Source: Rheum nobile (Eukaryota; Streptophyta; Magnoliopsida; Caryophyllales; Polygonaceae). Taken from it: a stretch of 64,000 bases of DNA. Each line of letters starts with the position of its first letter. Position 1 is the first letter of the stretch. The stretch is taken from contig WOAB01000689.1 in NCBI GenBank assembly GCA_027886185.1, positions 5,332,001 to 5,396,000 on the forward strand, in the 5' to 3' direction. The translations under genes and the position numbers were made by a program. Below are positions 1-10,553 of the stretch, piece by piece. Below the pieces are notes generated by a model, which was not told the origin of the DNA, did no database searches, and saw only the letters and a list, made by a program, of their open reading frames with translations.

Positions 1-6
1 TATTTG

Positions 7-84
7 AAGTTAGTTGTGATTAGATATTGTGATTTAAAATTTTAAATATTTAAAGTTAGTTGTGATTAGATATTGTGATTTAAA
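7..84. repeat. Direct repeat, 32 bp, two copies 46 bp apart
   Basis: A segment beginning aagttagttgtgattagat occurs at about 7-38 and again at 53-84, identical by eye, separated by a short A/T-rich spacer. The rest of 1-763 is AT-rich with a short TA run near 190-206. I see no gene in it. The array may continue left of the window. Confidence 0.8.
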
Positions 85-771
85 TCAAATAGAATTATTA
101 ATATAAAAATAAATTGGATTAACCACAAATTAACACCTAGGATTTGTGGGACCATGATCAATATGGTGGCTTCAAATTCTTTTGCTTTAATATATATATA
201 TATATATAGATAATGTATTCTTCCGGCCAATTCCTCTCTTGCATTTTCCGGTTAATTATAACTAGTGTAGACATGCACTGGTTTTTTAATGCGTATTACT
301 ATGTATTAATTTAATATATCTCTAACACGCACATATACAAACTTTAATGATCATGCAAGTGGTTCATACATATCGTTTAGTGTAAAACTGTACTTTATAA
401 ACAATAATTTGATCAAAATTATGAATTGAATTTGAAATATATATGATAGACTTTATATGAAGTCTAAAGTTATTACTTTGATTAAAGTAATAAAATAAAC
501 TTAGTTTTCAAAAAAATAAAATTAAAATTTCTAAAAATAGTAAGATAATAAAATTTAGGAGTTATGAGTAAAAATGGGAAAAAGAACAATGTTAATAAGA
601 AAGAAGAAGAATAGTACTACGTACATGATAAAACTGTAAAAAAATATGGATTAGTGGGATTTTTTTAATAAGAAAGATAAAAATAAAACTAAAAATATCT
701 ATAGACACATGCCGAGTGCACAATTTGTCAAATGTCTAATTCTTTTGTGAAGACATTCCTTCCGCTGTAAG

Positions 772-1388
772 TAGAGCTGTCAATCGGGTCGGTCAAGTCG
801 GGTTCGGTTATTTCGGGTTCGGGTTGAGAACGGATCGGGTCATTTCGGATAACAGTTCAAACCGGTCGGGTCATTACAGGTCAACGGGCGGTTCGGGTTA
901 ACCAATGGGTCAAGCGTCATTTTTTTAAATATTTTGTTCACTATTTAAATATTATTAAATAGTTAAAAACTAATTTAAATATGTCAAAATAAGTTGAAAT
1001 GAATTAAAATAATAATATTATCATTAATTATTTTAATGTAATTGATATTAGTAGACCAAAATCATATTTTATTTTAAATTTAAATTATATTAATTTATAA
1101 ATTTCTACATTATAAAAAATTATATAAGTACAACAATGTTCTTTTTTTAGGATATTAAGCATATTATCATTATTTATATGTCATTTATCATATATATTTT
1201 ATATTATATTTTATTAATACTCCACATTTATTCGTTAATCGGGTCGGGTTCGGGTTGATCGGGTTCGATCTCGGTAAATTCGGGTTCGATAACTTCGGAT
1301 TATCAAAAAATTTGGTTAGATCGGGTCGGGTCCAAAAACAGATCGATCAGGTCGGTAAAACGAGTTCGGTCACTTTTTAACAGCTCTA
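772..1388. mobile_element. Non-autonomous hAT-like element (MITE), 617 bp
   Basis: The element starts TAGAGCTGTCAA and ends with the inverted counterpart (TTAACAGCTCTA at 1377-1388). It is flanked by an identical 8-bp direct repeat, gctgtaag, at 764-771 and 1389-1396. Short imperfect TIRs with a TAGAG tip and an 8-bp target duplication are hallmarks of the hAT superfamily. Both subterminal regions (about 780-910 and 1235-1370) are packed with degenerate TCGGGTCGGGTTCGG motifs, around a very AT-rich centre. There is no ORF of note, so it would need a transposase supplied in trans. Confidence 0.85.
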
Positions 1389-1805
1389 GCTGTAAGTATT
1401 TAGGGAGATAATCAATCCATGGTTATAATCAAAGGGATAAAATAACTTCCCTCATCAAATCCCACTTTACCCTCTCCCTCTCTCACCCCACCGTCCCTCA
1501 TCTCTTATTTTTTGAAAATAATTCTTCCCTGCATCTATGTAATTATCCAAAAACACGTATATTTATTTAATAATTACAATTTTGAGTACGTTTATTTCTA
1601 ATTTTTCCTTAAATAATTACAGTTTTAAGCACATTTTTTATTTTCTAATCTTCGTCCAAAATAATAAATTACAGCTTTTAACATAAATTGTTTAATTTTC
1701 AATTTTCGTCCAAATTAATTACAATTTTGGTTTTAAACATCCCAATTAGGAACATCGACGTTATTATATACGAACCTTAGATGACATTATATGAAACGGT
1801 TTTTC

Positions 1806-1975
1806 TAACCTATGTCCTTAGGGCATAGATTAAGAATTCCTATTAAGAAATATAAATCATAAATAGGAAAGGGTGAACCCATTTAAAAAAAATTAAAAAA
1901 CTCTAAAAGTTTAACACATAATCAAAATTTTCTATATAAGACATCTTAACCTATGTCCTTAGGGCATAGATTAAA
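1806..1975. repeat. Pair of identical 27-bp quasi-palindromes
   Basis: A 27-bp sequence with the core CTATGTCCTTAGGGCATAG occurs at about 1807-1833 and again at 1948-1974, in the same orientation. Each copy is nearly self-complementary about its centre (ctatgtcc / gggcatag). They may be the two ends of a short foldback element of about 170 bp, but I could not find a convincing target duplication. The rest of 1397-2608 is AT-rich intergenic sequence with no supported gene. It should hold the 3' UTR of the kinase gene next to it. Confidence 0.45.
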
Positions 1976-2608
1976 AAAATAATATATGAAAATTACCTCT
2001 ATTTTATTCTTATGGTGCACAAAGATGAAGTTTCCATAAGGGTAAATATGAACATGGACATTCACATATAAACCCCAAAGATAAATAATTTTAAACATGA
2101 ACGTGTAAAAAATGTACATATAACTCCATAAACGTATTTATATTTAGTACACTATAAGTTCATGAATAATATACAAAAACATCACTTTAATAAACATGTA
2201 TTTTAATATAGTAAACGTAAAATGTGAATGATCAATAACTATAAACTATATTTGAGATTCATAGTTAGTATACTAGAGATTCATAATTAGGGCATTAGAT
2301 TTATGATGAGACTATATGAAGTTCTATAGTAATCATCGGCACGGATAATCTAAGCTAGTCAACCCTTAATAATGCAGCTATGAACAAAAAAGAAGAAGAG
2401 AATGCTAGAAGCTTTACATGTGCAATCTGTATAGGTCTCCTTTTCCTTATAAAAGTGAATGTACATACATATAAATTCAAATCAGGAAAGTACCTAGAAC
2501 ACCATCTGAGATCCAATGAGCACTTCTTCTGCTGTTATTTCAGTAATTGCAGCTACAAAGATGAGTGTAGGAAGTTGAAGCTGCAGAGCATATGTCCAGT
2601 TTGCGCGT

Positions 2609-5600
2609 CTACCGGTCAGCATGATCCGCATTGGCGTTGTGCATACAGAACGATTCGTATCGAGGCTCAGTCAGGTCAACATTCTCCTCAGCATGCTGCA
2701 CATGACATGTTTTGCTACTCGAACTCAGATGGATCTGCGTCCTTACGTACTCGGACGACGAGACATTTCCTTGTCTAGCGTCGTTATCCAGAGCACAAAT
2801 GCGCGCACCATCTAAAGGATCGGAGCATTTAGGTGACCATGCACCCGCGGGAAGTTTCATGCTGTGGCCGGATACGTTCTGCAAGCAGAGCAACAAGAAT
2901 ATAACTTTACAGAAGCCGAAAGGCAATCGCGTTTATTCAATTATATACCTGAAAAAGATTGATGGTGAAATTCCTCCTTTTAGACATGTCTTGTCCAAGA
3001 GTCCCGAGTATTTGGACAACTTCGCTCATACTAGGACGGATATCCGGATCTAGAAGTAAGCACTCCTTTGCTAAGTAGGCCATAATCTGCATCTCTTCTA
3101 CAGGGAAATTCCCTTCCAGATGTGGATCAGGTAACTCCATGATTACTTGCCTGCTATTCTGCAACCGAGGTGCAGCCTACCACAAAGACATACGTTTCTT
3201 CAGGAAAACAATTCATACCAAGTCAAACAATACATTCTTCTAGGCTTGAACATACCCAAGTAACAAGGCTTTCTTCTCTGTTAGCAGTGGAGATATAAAT
3301 GGGTTTCCGACCAGTTATCAGCTCAAGAAGAACTACCCCGAAACTGAAAACATCAGATTTCATTGAAGCTTTCCCCACAATAGCATACTCTGGAGCGAAA
3401 TAGCCAAAGGTTCCTTGCATTCTGGGAGGAGAGCTAGAGCAGCTTGTAAATCCATCAGCTCTCAAGTGTTTTGCCATGCCAAGGTCAGTTATCTGCACAT
3501 CGTATAACTTTTTCAGACTCTACAGAAGAATACTAATTAAGACATTCAGATCATTTTCACTTTACATTCATCATGGATAAGGATTGAAGACAAGAAAATT
3601 GACAAGATTCTTACCTTTGCTCTCCAATTTTCATCTAGAAGAATGTTACTAGACTTGACATCTCTGTGCAAAATTCTCGGAGCAGCTGCTTCATGGAGAT
3701 AATCTAAGCCTCTGGCAGATCCAAGGGCAATAGCAACACGGGTTTTCCAGTTCAGATATCTTCCTGACGATGCATCAAGACATTCTCTCAGGTTACCATT
3801 AGGCATGAACTCAAACACCAACAGCCTTTCAATTTGTCTTCCCACGGTTTCAGAGCAGTAACCAATCAAGGGCACTAGATGACAGTGGTGGAGCCTTGAT
3901 ATAAGTTTAATCTGTGGAGAAGTAGTACTGAGTTTGTATTATCCAACAGCGGTATTATTCTTACTTGATTCTAGAGAATAAGACATTTAAGGAGAAACTA
4001 AAGGCAGATGAATGGTTACCTCAGTCAGAAATACGGAATCTGCATCATAGTTTCCAGGTGTTTTTATTTGCTTGACTGCTATGGCTCTACCATCCTCAAG
4101 ATGACCACGGTAAACATTACTGCTTGCCCCAACTCCAATCAAATTTGAATTAGAGAATTTTTTTGTTGCATGTTCCAAATCAGAGTATGAAAACCGGATG
4201 ATTGTGCCATGAGTTCTTCCTGCTTTACTTCTGAATAGAAGAGAGACCCTGTTGATAAAGCCTATAAAAGGAAAGTATAAATAAGTGATCAAATGAGAGG
4301 AAATGTGCTCAAAATAGTAATGTGTATCGTTTTCCTTTATTATGTCAAATACTTCGAAATTATTAGTGTATGTACACTGTACACAATTGCTGGGGTAAAA
4401 ACTGCAACTAATACCAGGAAGATGAAGATTGTTGATTAGAATCACACTAATACCTGCAATTGATTTTACTGGAAAACATAAGGAAAGCTTGGACTGTATC
4501 AGCGACATAGGACTATGACTAATCAGATTGGCATTGCTGTTGTGACTAGATTCCTCATCTGATGAGAAAACCGATGGTTGCAGCTTCACCTTTTGACCGA
4601 GAACGCATACGACTGATACAACAAATGCCAAAGCGAATACTACGCATATAGAAAGCAAGATTACCGTTGCTTTGCTTGAAATAAACTCTCTTGGAGCTTT
4701 TACAGGAAAAGAAGATCCTGTTCAGAAGAAAAATAATAATCCTGCCATTAGATAATGGATCAAAAAGTATTGTCATAACACTGTGTATAGTTAATCATTC
4801 ATTTGATTTCCATATGCCTTGCTTGGATGCAAAATCCAAGCAAATACGAGTTATTACTGGGTGAGGTCACAAGGCACATCTAGATAACATCTCATTTTAT
4901 GAGGAAGAAACCATATGTCATCTTATATTGAGCGAAGGGCCACAAGAGAGAAAGGATAGACTGGATTTCTACTAGCTCCATTAATCACAAAGTAATGGAT
5001 ATCTCTCAATTCAGTATAAATGGAAAACAAAGATAGATCATTTAGAGAAAAAAAAAGGGAGAATGAAAAAATCAACAGAAAATTATGCCTTAAACTGAAT
5101 TAAGAATTAAGAAAAAGAAGTATAGATGTGCATTACAGAAGTCAAGAAAATTTATTATTCTGGTAAGTCCTCCATTACGTATTTTTCATCTGGATGAATA
5201 ATAAATTCTGTATCAGGAATTCAGGATGGGATTAAAGCCTTTCATTAGAGGACAGTCAAATGACTGCTTAGGCAATTTGTAGTCTGAAAAAAGAAATTAA
5301 CGAAAAGTAAACAGAATGAAATACCAGAGTTGCAATTGCAAGCGGTAAAGCAGTTTGGGTTATTATCAGCTGCAATCAATGGGAATCTACCATGAGCGCA
5401 GATGCATGTCCATCTGTTGTCGCTTGATCTTCCTGTAGCTGGATGAGAGACAAACATGTAACATTGAAATTCCCACTTTGCATTCTGAAACCTAACAAAA
5501 ATGCAAAGATTGAGATATTCATGTGTGCATGAGAGACAGCCAGTGTGTAGGAGCTACAAGGTGAAGGTCCGGAGTATGTTTAAAGCCAGTAAAGCGTGCA

Positions 5601-6724
5601 AGAGTTATATAAACATACGCATCCACTCATCACTTTCTCAACTTCAAGAGATCTAAGATGCTAGTTAAGTTGCTCAAACAACCAAAAAGAGCTCAGGGTT
5701 GATATCACCAACTGCAAGCATTTGTTACTGGATCAAGATCTGAAGATCCTGGGATCTCCACAAACGAAAGCAAGACTCCTTATTAAACCATTTTGATTTG
5801 ACCTTTTACAAGTTTATGGTTTCAAACCAGAAATCTTGCTTCTAGACTATATCCCTTGCAGTACAACAATGAATAAGAATCAGCAATTGCATAATCTGAT
5901 AAATTTGCCTTACTTACAAGATTCACAATCACAAGATGCAGAGCAATTGGATGCAGTTACAATGCTCTGACTCACTTCATCAGCTGAAGAACAAGTGCAG
6001 GTCCATCTATAGGCAGGAGTATCTGGAGACTCATCTGGAAATATGGATAAATATTTTAATTTATTAACATGGTGAAGCTACATAGGGCCATTTGAAAAAA
6101 TAGGCCAACTTAAAAGGCCATTTGAAAGTAGGCCAATCTCGTGAGTCACCCGTAACAAAATGGCATGTCACCCTTAGTAAAAATCATGTCAGTTATGTTG
6201 GGCCCGGAAGCGCAAATTGGGGTAAATTAAGAGCTATGACAATCCCACCGACAATACAATGACACCCGAAATAGTGACACGCAGAATTTCAGGATACCCA
6301 AATGCAGACAAATTCAAGCAACGCAATCAAGCACAATAATCAACACAAGAATTTAACGTTGGAAAAACCCTCTATGACGAGAGAGGAAAAAACCCACCAC
6401 AGGCCAACCAAGCCAATCATTCCACTAAGACAATGCTCATTGAAGTATAACCCTCTATGACGAGAGGAGAAAAAACCCTTAAAGACATTGCTCATTGAAG
6501 AATAATTTAATGAGCTGATGGTGTTAGAAAAAGTTATATGATCGAGATCGTAGATGTCTATATGTGACTGCAACTTTAAACAAATAATGTGCCAAAAGAA
6601 AACAAATCTTAGAAATCAATAAGGAGATGGTTGCATAAGACAATAAATACTAACCACATGCGATTGGTTTGAACAAAATTAGGAACAATATACACAAGTA
6701 AGTCCCCTCTGTTAGCAGCTTCAT
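2609..6724 (-). CDS. NCRK: NCRK-type receptor-like serine/threonine kinase, 9 exons
   Basis: Coding exons (minus): 6724-6655, 6034-5918, 5438-5325, 4717-4454, 4261-4020, 3911-3615, 3492-3256, 3176-2949, 2878-2609. All junctions are GT-AG and phase-consistent, giving 612 aa. Residues 1-23 form a signal peptide. Residues 24-100 hold two Cys-rich repeats (RWTCTC...CSASCDCE and RWTCIC...CFTACNCN). One membrane segment lies near 117-140. The kinase domain has a glycine loop GVGASSNVY (231-239), Lys252, HRDVKSSN (Asp353), DLG instead of DFG (371-373), and APE. A Cys/Ser-rich tail follows. The order signal peptide, Cys-rich repeats, TM and kinase matches NCRK, described in Arabidopsis as a plasma-membrane/endosomal kinase that binds ROP GTPases (recalled). 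I chose the Met at 6724 because a probable acceptor AG falls between the ATG at 6736 and this one. The gene looks intact. Confidence 0.9.
6085..6520. mobile_element. LTR-like remnant inside NCRK intron 1
   Basis: This intron block looks unlike its surroundings. It contains tgttgggcccggaag at about 6197, and phrases common at plant copia LTR ends (caacacaagaatttaacg followed by aaaaaccctctatgacgag). An internal tandem duplication is visible: the segment from aaccctctatgacgagag to aatgctcattgaag is present at about 6367-6449 and again, shortened, at 6450-6504. I found no coding capacity, PBS or clear target duplication, so the exact ends are unknown. Splice sites on both sides are intact, so it should be removed with the intron. 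Confidence 0.4.
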
Positions 6725-7830
6725 GGATTCTGTCATACAACAAGGAAGCATAGTCAATTTCTAACATGCTTCAAACATTGTATTGACACTAGTATAAGTG
6801 AACCACGATTATACTCTTGTTTTCAACTGTAATACTGAAGGAATGATGCTCTGGAACATCATCAAGTGAAGCATCAAAACTTTATCCTACACTCAAGCAA
6901 CTGAAAATTGATACTGCTCAATAAATTATTTCCTTATTTTTATTAGCAGGTATTGATGTTACTCTCAAATTCTTATAACTGTAATCAGAAGGTAACTTAA
7001 CATAAACAATATAGATACAGAAAAAAGAGCTCTCAGACTTGCAACCCTTGGCTCAGTCAAGTTAAGAGTGTGGTGTATTTGTTGTTGCTACAGCAGCCCA
7101 CATAAGTGGAAATACCCTTGGAACAAACACAGACAAGGAACACTTGAGGATACTTTGAAATTTGAAAGAAACAGAAACACATTAAATGAAGCCAGACAAT
7201 TCATTTCAGTGCCATATTGTGCTGATCAAAGTTTCAAAACTTTACAAATCATAATATGTATACTTCAAATTACGAGTGGATCAGTTCAAATCCTTACATT
7301 GGATTTCCAAAATTTAAATCCCAGTAAACAACTGTCATGGAAATTACAGAAGCATCAAATGTGTTTCACTTTTGCCAACAGAAGGAATCAGTTATACTTA
7401 CTAGATTGCCAAACTTCACTGTATTGCATATAAAGAAGCAGAATGTCTTCAACAGTCTTAAATCTATGTTATAAATTCCAATGTGACAAAAGGCCAATTG
7501 CAATCCCAAAATGCATATCTGATTGCAGATATTCTATAAAAATGAGACAGGTAAAAGCTTACAGGACGAGCAATTGAAGATTCTTAATGCATGATAAAAA
7601 CAAAGAACCTACATACAGGAGACTATTTTAAACTAGCAAAGCATCTCCAGATAGGAAGCTCCTTGTGTAACTAAAAACAAATTATATCCACAGCTATGGA
7701 AGACTACAAAAGAACATATACAGACTAAAAAGACTCAAACAGGAGACAGCTTTATTTGCCAAGAGACGGGAAAGAAATGCAAGCAAACAAAGTGAGAATT
7801 GTAACACAATAGGGAGCAGAAGCATATTAC

Positions 7831-9170
7831 CTTTTTTGTATATGCACCCTTACCAACCTTCAAACCATCAGGAATTTTGTTTCTTGCTACTCCAACTGAA
7901 GCAGAAATACAGAAATCAATATTCATAGTCTCTGGACCACACTTCAACCAGAAACAGGTGGATAAGAGATTACAAAAATTGTAGTTAAAAGGGTCAGCTA
8001 AAAACAGTTGGCAGTATTGAATCCACTGTGTTTCTGGGATAATCAAACACTATTGTTTCAAACCAAAAAAAAAGAAAAAAAAGAAAACATCTGGTGCTTC
8101 AAATCGTGTGCTGCTAACGAGTAAGTAGGCAAATACTCATACCGAACTATTTTTGATGTATGCCTAATTGGTGCTAGTCATCTTCAAGAATGTTCAGGGA
8201 GGAGAGCTAAGTGATGGATTGGACAAACAATATCCACCTGGTATTTTAGAGAGGCAGGCAGTATTTTAGCACAAGAAGAAACAACTTCTCAACAGCTAGA
8301 AGAAGAGTTCAAAACCAAAGCAATAAAATAGTCACATTATTGTTCTTTTCGAAGATTCTCTCTTCATATATGTAGGCATACATATTGTTCATGCTCGATT
8401 CTCTCTTCATATATGTAGGCATACATATTGTTCATGCTCGCACACGCTATAGTTACCATTATCAATCACACTGATAATATAAAAGCAAGCACATTGAAAA
8501 AGAAACAATGAACACATTTTAAAAGCTAGGCACAGAATGACATCTCACCTGAAGAATTTCATCTTTCGCCATCTTCCTATGTGCTCTTTCAGCATACAAG
8601 GTCAACAAATTGTCCAGAAAATTGAAAACATATTTTATAATTCATTCCTTACTCGTTAACAAAAACAAATCAATTAAACAGCTTGATAAAGATTCGAGCA
8701 ACTTCCACCAACAACCAAGCTGACCAAATCCAGCCCAAATTAGGGTTGCGATTAATCCAAACGATTCGTTGACGAATCAACTTCATGTACAGTGACCGAC
8801 TATCTATCATTGAAGATTGTAATGCAGGGCACTCATTTCAGTTTAGTAGAAGCAAGAATTAAGAAAATTCCTACCGACACTGAAATGAGCAAGCATTCGA
8901 GATATTGACCATTACTCGATTACTTAACATTAGTTTAAACAACAATGGAGAGAGATAGTGGAGCTCCAATCCACAGAATGAATTCAAACTTTGACCAAGA
9001 AAGTAAGATAATTGAGGATGAATTAGTGATTGGAAAATACCTAAGCGATTCTCTTTCTTTCATGGTTATCGGCAAGTAAGCGAGCTGCTTGAGATTCAGA
9101 AGCATGCAAATTAATCATATCCTCGAAAAGCTCAAGAATGTGGTAGCCTGATTGAGTGAAGGTACGGTAG
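7831..9170 (-). other. Probable 5' non-coding leader exons of NCRK
   Basis: Upstream of the NCRK start there are sequences with exon-like borders on the minus strand. One is a 65-nt block 7895-7831 with a TTCTGCTTCAG acceptor and an AAAAAAG|GTAATA donor. Another ends at 8549 with the donor CTTCAG|GTGAGA and contains ATGGCGAAAGATGAAATTC. A third, about 9160-9041, ends at TTAG|GTATTT. Joining the second to the first closes the MAKDEILQ frame after two codons, so it would be a short upstream ORF rather than a protein start. A splice acceptor just before 6729 would link the leader to the coding exons. This is inference from splice-like signals. RNA data would decide it. Confidence 0.4.
8354..8439. 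repeat. 43-bp perfect tandem duplication
   Basis: The unit beginning gattctctcttcatatatgt and ending gttcatgctc is present twice head to tail, at 8354-8396 and 8397-8439, with no difference seen. It lies in the presumed leader intron of NCRK and looks like a recent local duplication, usable as a polymorphic marker. Confidence 0.9.
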
Positions 9171-9390
9171 AATATTTTAAGCATCCACAACGGTAAAATA
9201 GAAGTTATGTTAATAATAAATAAAAATTAGTGAATTAATTAATAAAATGCGAACTAACCTTGTATTTATATTGTTATATAGACATAGATTGATGTTGGTG
9301 GTGATGCACATTTAATACACTAAAGTGACTTTTAACATTAATATAGATATAGATTTATGTATGTTATGATGCAATTCTAATATATCATAA

Positions 9391-9572
9391 TATGAGATAG
9401 ATTGGGCCTTAGGTATATAAGCCCATGTAAGGATATAACAGAATTTGAGTTTGTTGTAACAGATTTTGTGATTTCAGATTGAGCTCGCTTGAGCATTGTA
9501 TCTTCTTTCTTTCTTCTTATCAATGGAGGTTGGATTCTTCTTCTTCTATCTGTGAATCGAGCTAATCTCACA
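9391..9572 (+). repeat. 5' LTR of copia element 1
   Basis: It begins TATGAGATAG and ends AATCTCACA. The target duplication places the boundary at TA, so the termini are 5'-TA...CA-3' rather than TG...CA. A TATATAAG box at about 9414-9421 and a pyrimidine-rich 3' half are consistent with promoter and U5 functions. Confidence 0.9.
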
Positions 9573-9620
9573 TGGTATCAGAGCTTTCAAGCTAATCTCA
9601 CATGGTATCAGAGCTTTCAA
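9561..9620 (+). repeat. Tandemly duplicated primer-binding site, 2 x 30 bp
   Basis: The 30-bp unit covering the last 12 bases of the LTR, the PBS TGGTATCAGAGC and six further bases is repeated exactly at 9561-9590 and 9591-9620. Two intact PBS copies therefore sit in tandem, at 9573-9584 and 9603-9614. The second lies 30 bp further from the LTR edge than usual. Confidence 0.9.
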
Positions 9621-9695
9621 GCTCGATTTCACGTTTCTCTTCCGCAATTCTGATATCCACCTCTCCTTTTCTTTTCTTGTTTTTCCTTTGATTTC

Positions 9696-10553
9696 ATGGC
9701 TTCGCCAAGAATTTCTCCTGTTAGTCGTCAAGGACGATCCGTTCTGCGTCATGATCGTTCGCCTCATCGTTCTCCTCGATATCGTTCACCTAATCGTGGT
9801 GATCGAGACAGATCTGCAGAGAGTTATCGCCGATCTGCAAGCCGTCGTCGGAGGTCGATCAGTTCTCGGCGATCTATGAGTCGTCGTCGTCATTCTCCAG
9901 ATTACTATGATCGCTATGGTAGATACGATCGTCGAGATAGGGATTTTGCACCGGAATCAGATGATTCACTCTCACTTGCGTCATCGGCGCATCCAGGTCA
10001 CCGTCTTATCGAATTGAAGCTCAATGGCACGAACTTTTTCAATTGGAGTCGAAATGGTCGTACGGCTCTTGGGGCTCAATTCAAATTGGGATTTATAGAT
10101 GGTTCTTGTCGCCGTCCTAATCCAGGAGCTCATGATTGTGCACAATGGGTTCGAGTGGACTATATGGTCTGTTGTTGGGTGTTGAATTCCATGGAGAGTA
10201 AAATCTCGCAAACCTTCAGTTTCGTCGAGTCGGCAAGACAATTATGGCTTGAATTGGTAGAGAGGTATGGTCAAACCAATGGTCCTCTCTTGTTTCAATT
10301 AAAGAGGACTCTCTGCTCAGCTGAACAAGGATCTATGACAGTGGATGAGTATTATTCGTATGTAAAATCTATTTGGGATGAAATAGCTAGCTTGGAAGAT
10401 CAAGATCAATGTGATTGTGGGGCATTCATGCGTTGTACATGTGACATTTTCAAGAAACTTGCAGATAAAGATGCCAGAAATCATCTCATGCAATTCTTGA
10501 TGGGCTTGCGTGAGGATTATGATCACATCCGTAGCAATATCTTAGCCACATAA
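9696..10553 (+). pseudogene. Copia element 1 Gag with SR-rich N-terminus
   Basis: The 285-codon open frame encodes the capsid part of the polyprotein. Residues about 5-90 are extremely rich in Arg-Ser, Ser-Pro and Arg-Asp pairs (for example SPHRSPRYRSPNRG and SASRRRRSISSRRS). This resembles the RS domain of splicing factors and is not usual for copia Gag. From about residue 100 the frame has the UBN2-type Gag domain, with motifs KLNGTNFFNWS, IDGSCR, WVLNSM, LELVERYG and FLMGLREDYDHIRSNI. A TAA at 10551-10553 interrupts the frame, which resumes in phase downstream (PLPSV...), so this was one polyprotein. The Met at 9696 follows the PBS closely. Confidence 0.85.

Noticed and set aside
6722..6736. 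NCRK start codon at 6736
   Set aside because: An AG acceptor-like site (ttgtatgacag) lies between this ATG and the next in-frame ATG at 6724, so the upstream ATG is probably intronic. The downstream Met still gives a full signal peptide.
8549..8573. MAKDEILQ as the start of a separate minus-strand protein
   Set aside because: Splicing to the only convincing next exon (7895-7831) gives a stop two codons later, so it behaves as a short upstream ORF.
9400..9571. CRISPR-like or satellite array from repeated LTR-edge phrases
   Set aside because: The repetition is a single 30-bp duplication at a PBS, explained by retrotransposon structure.
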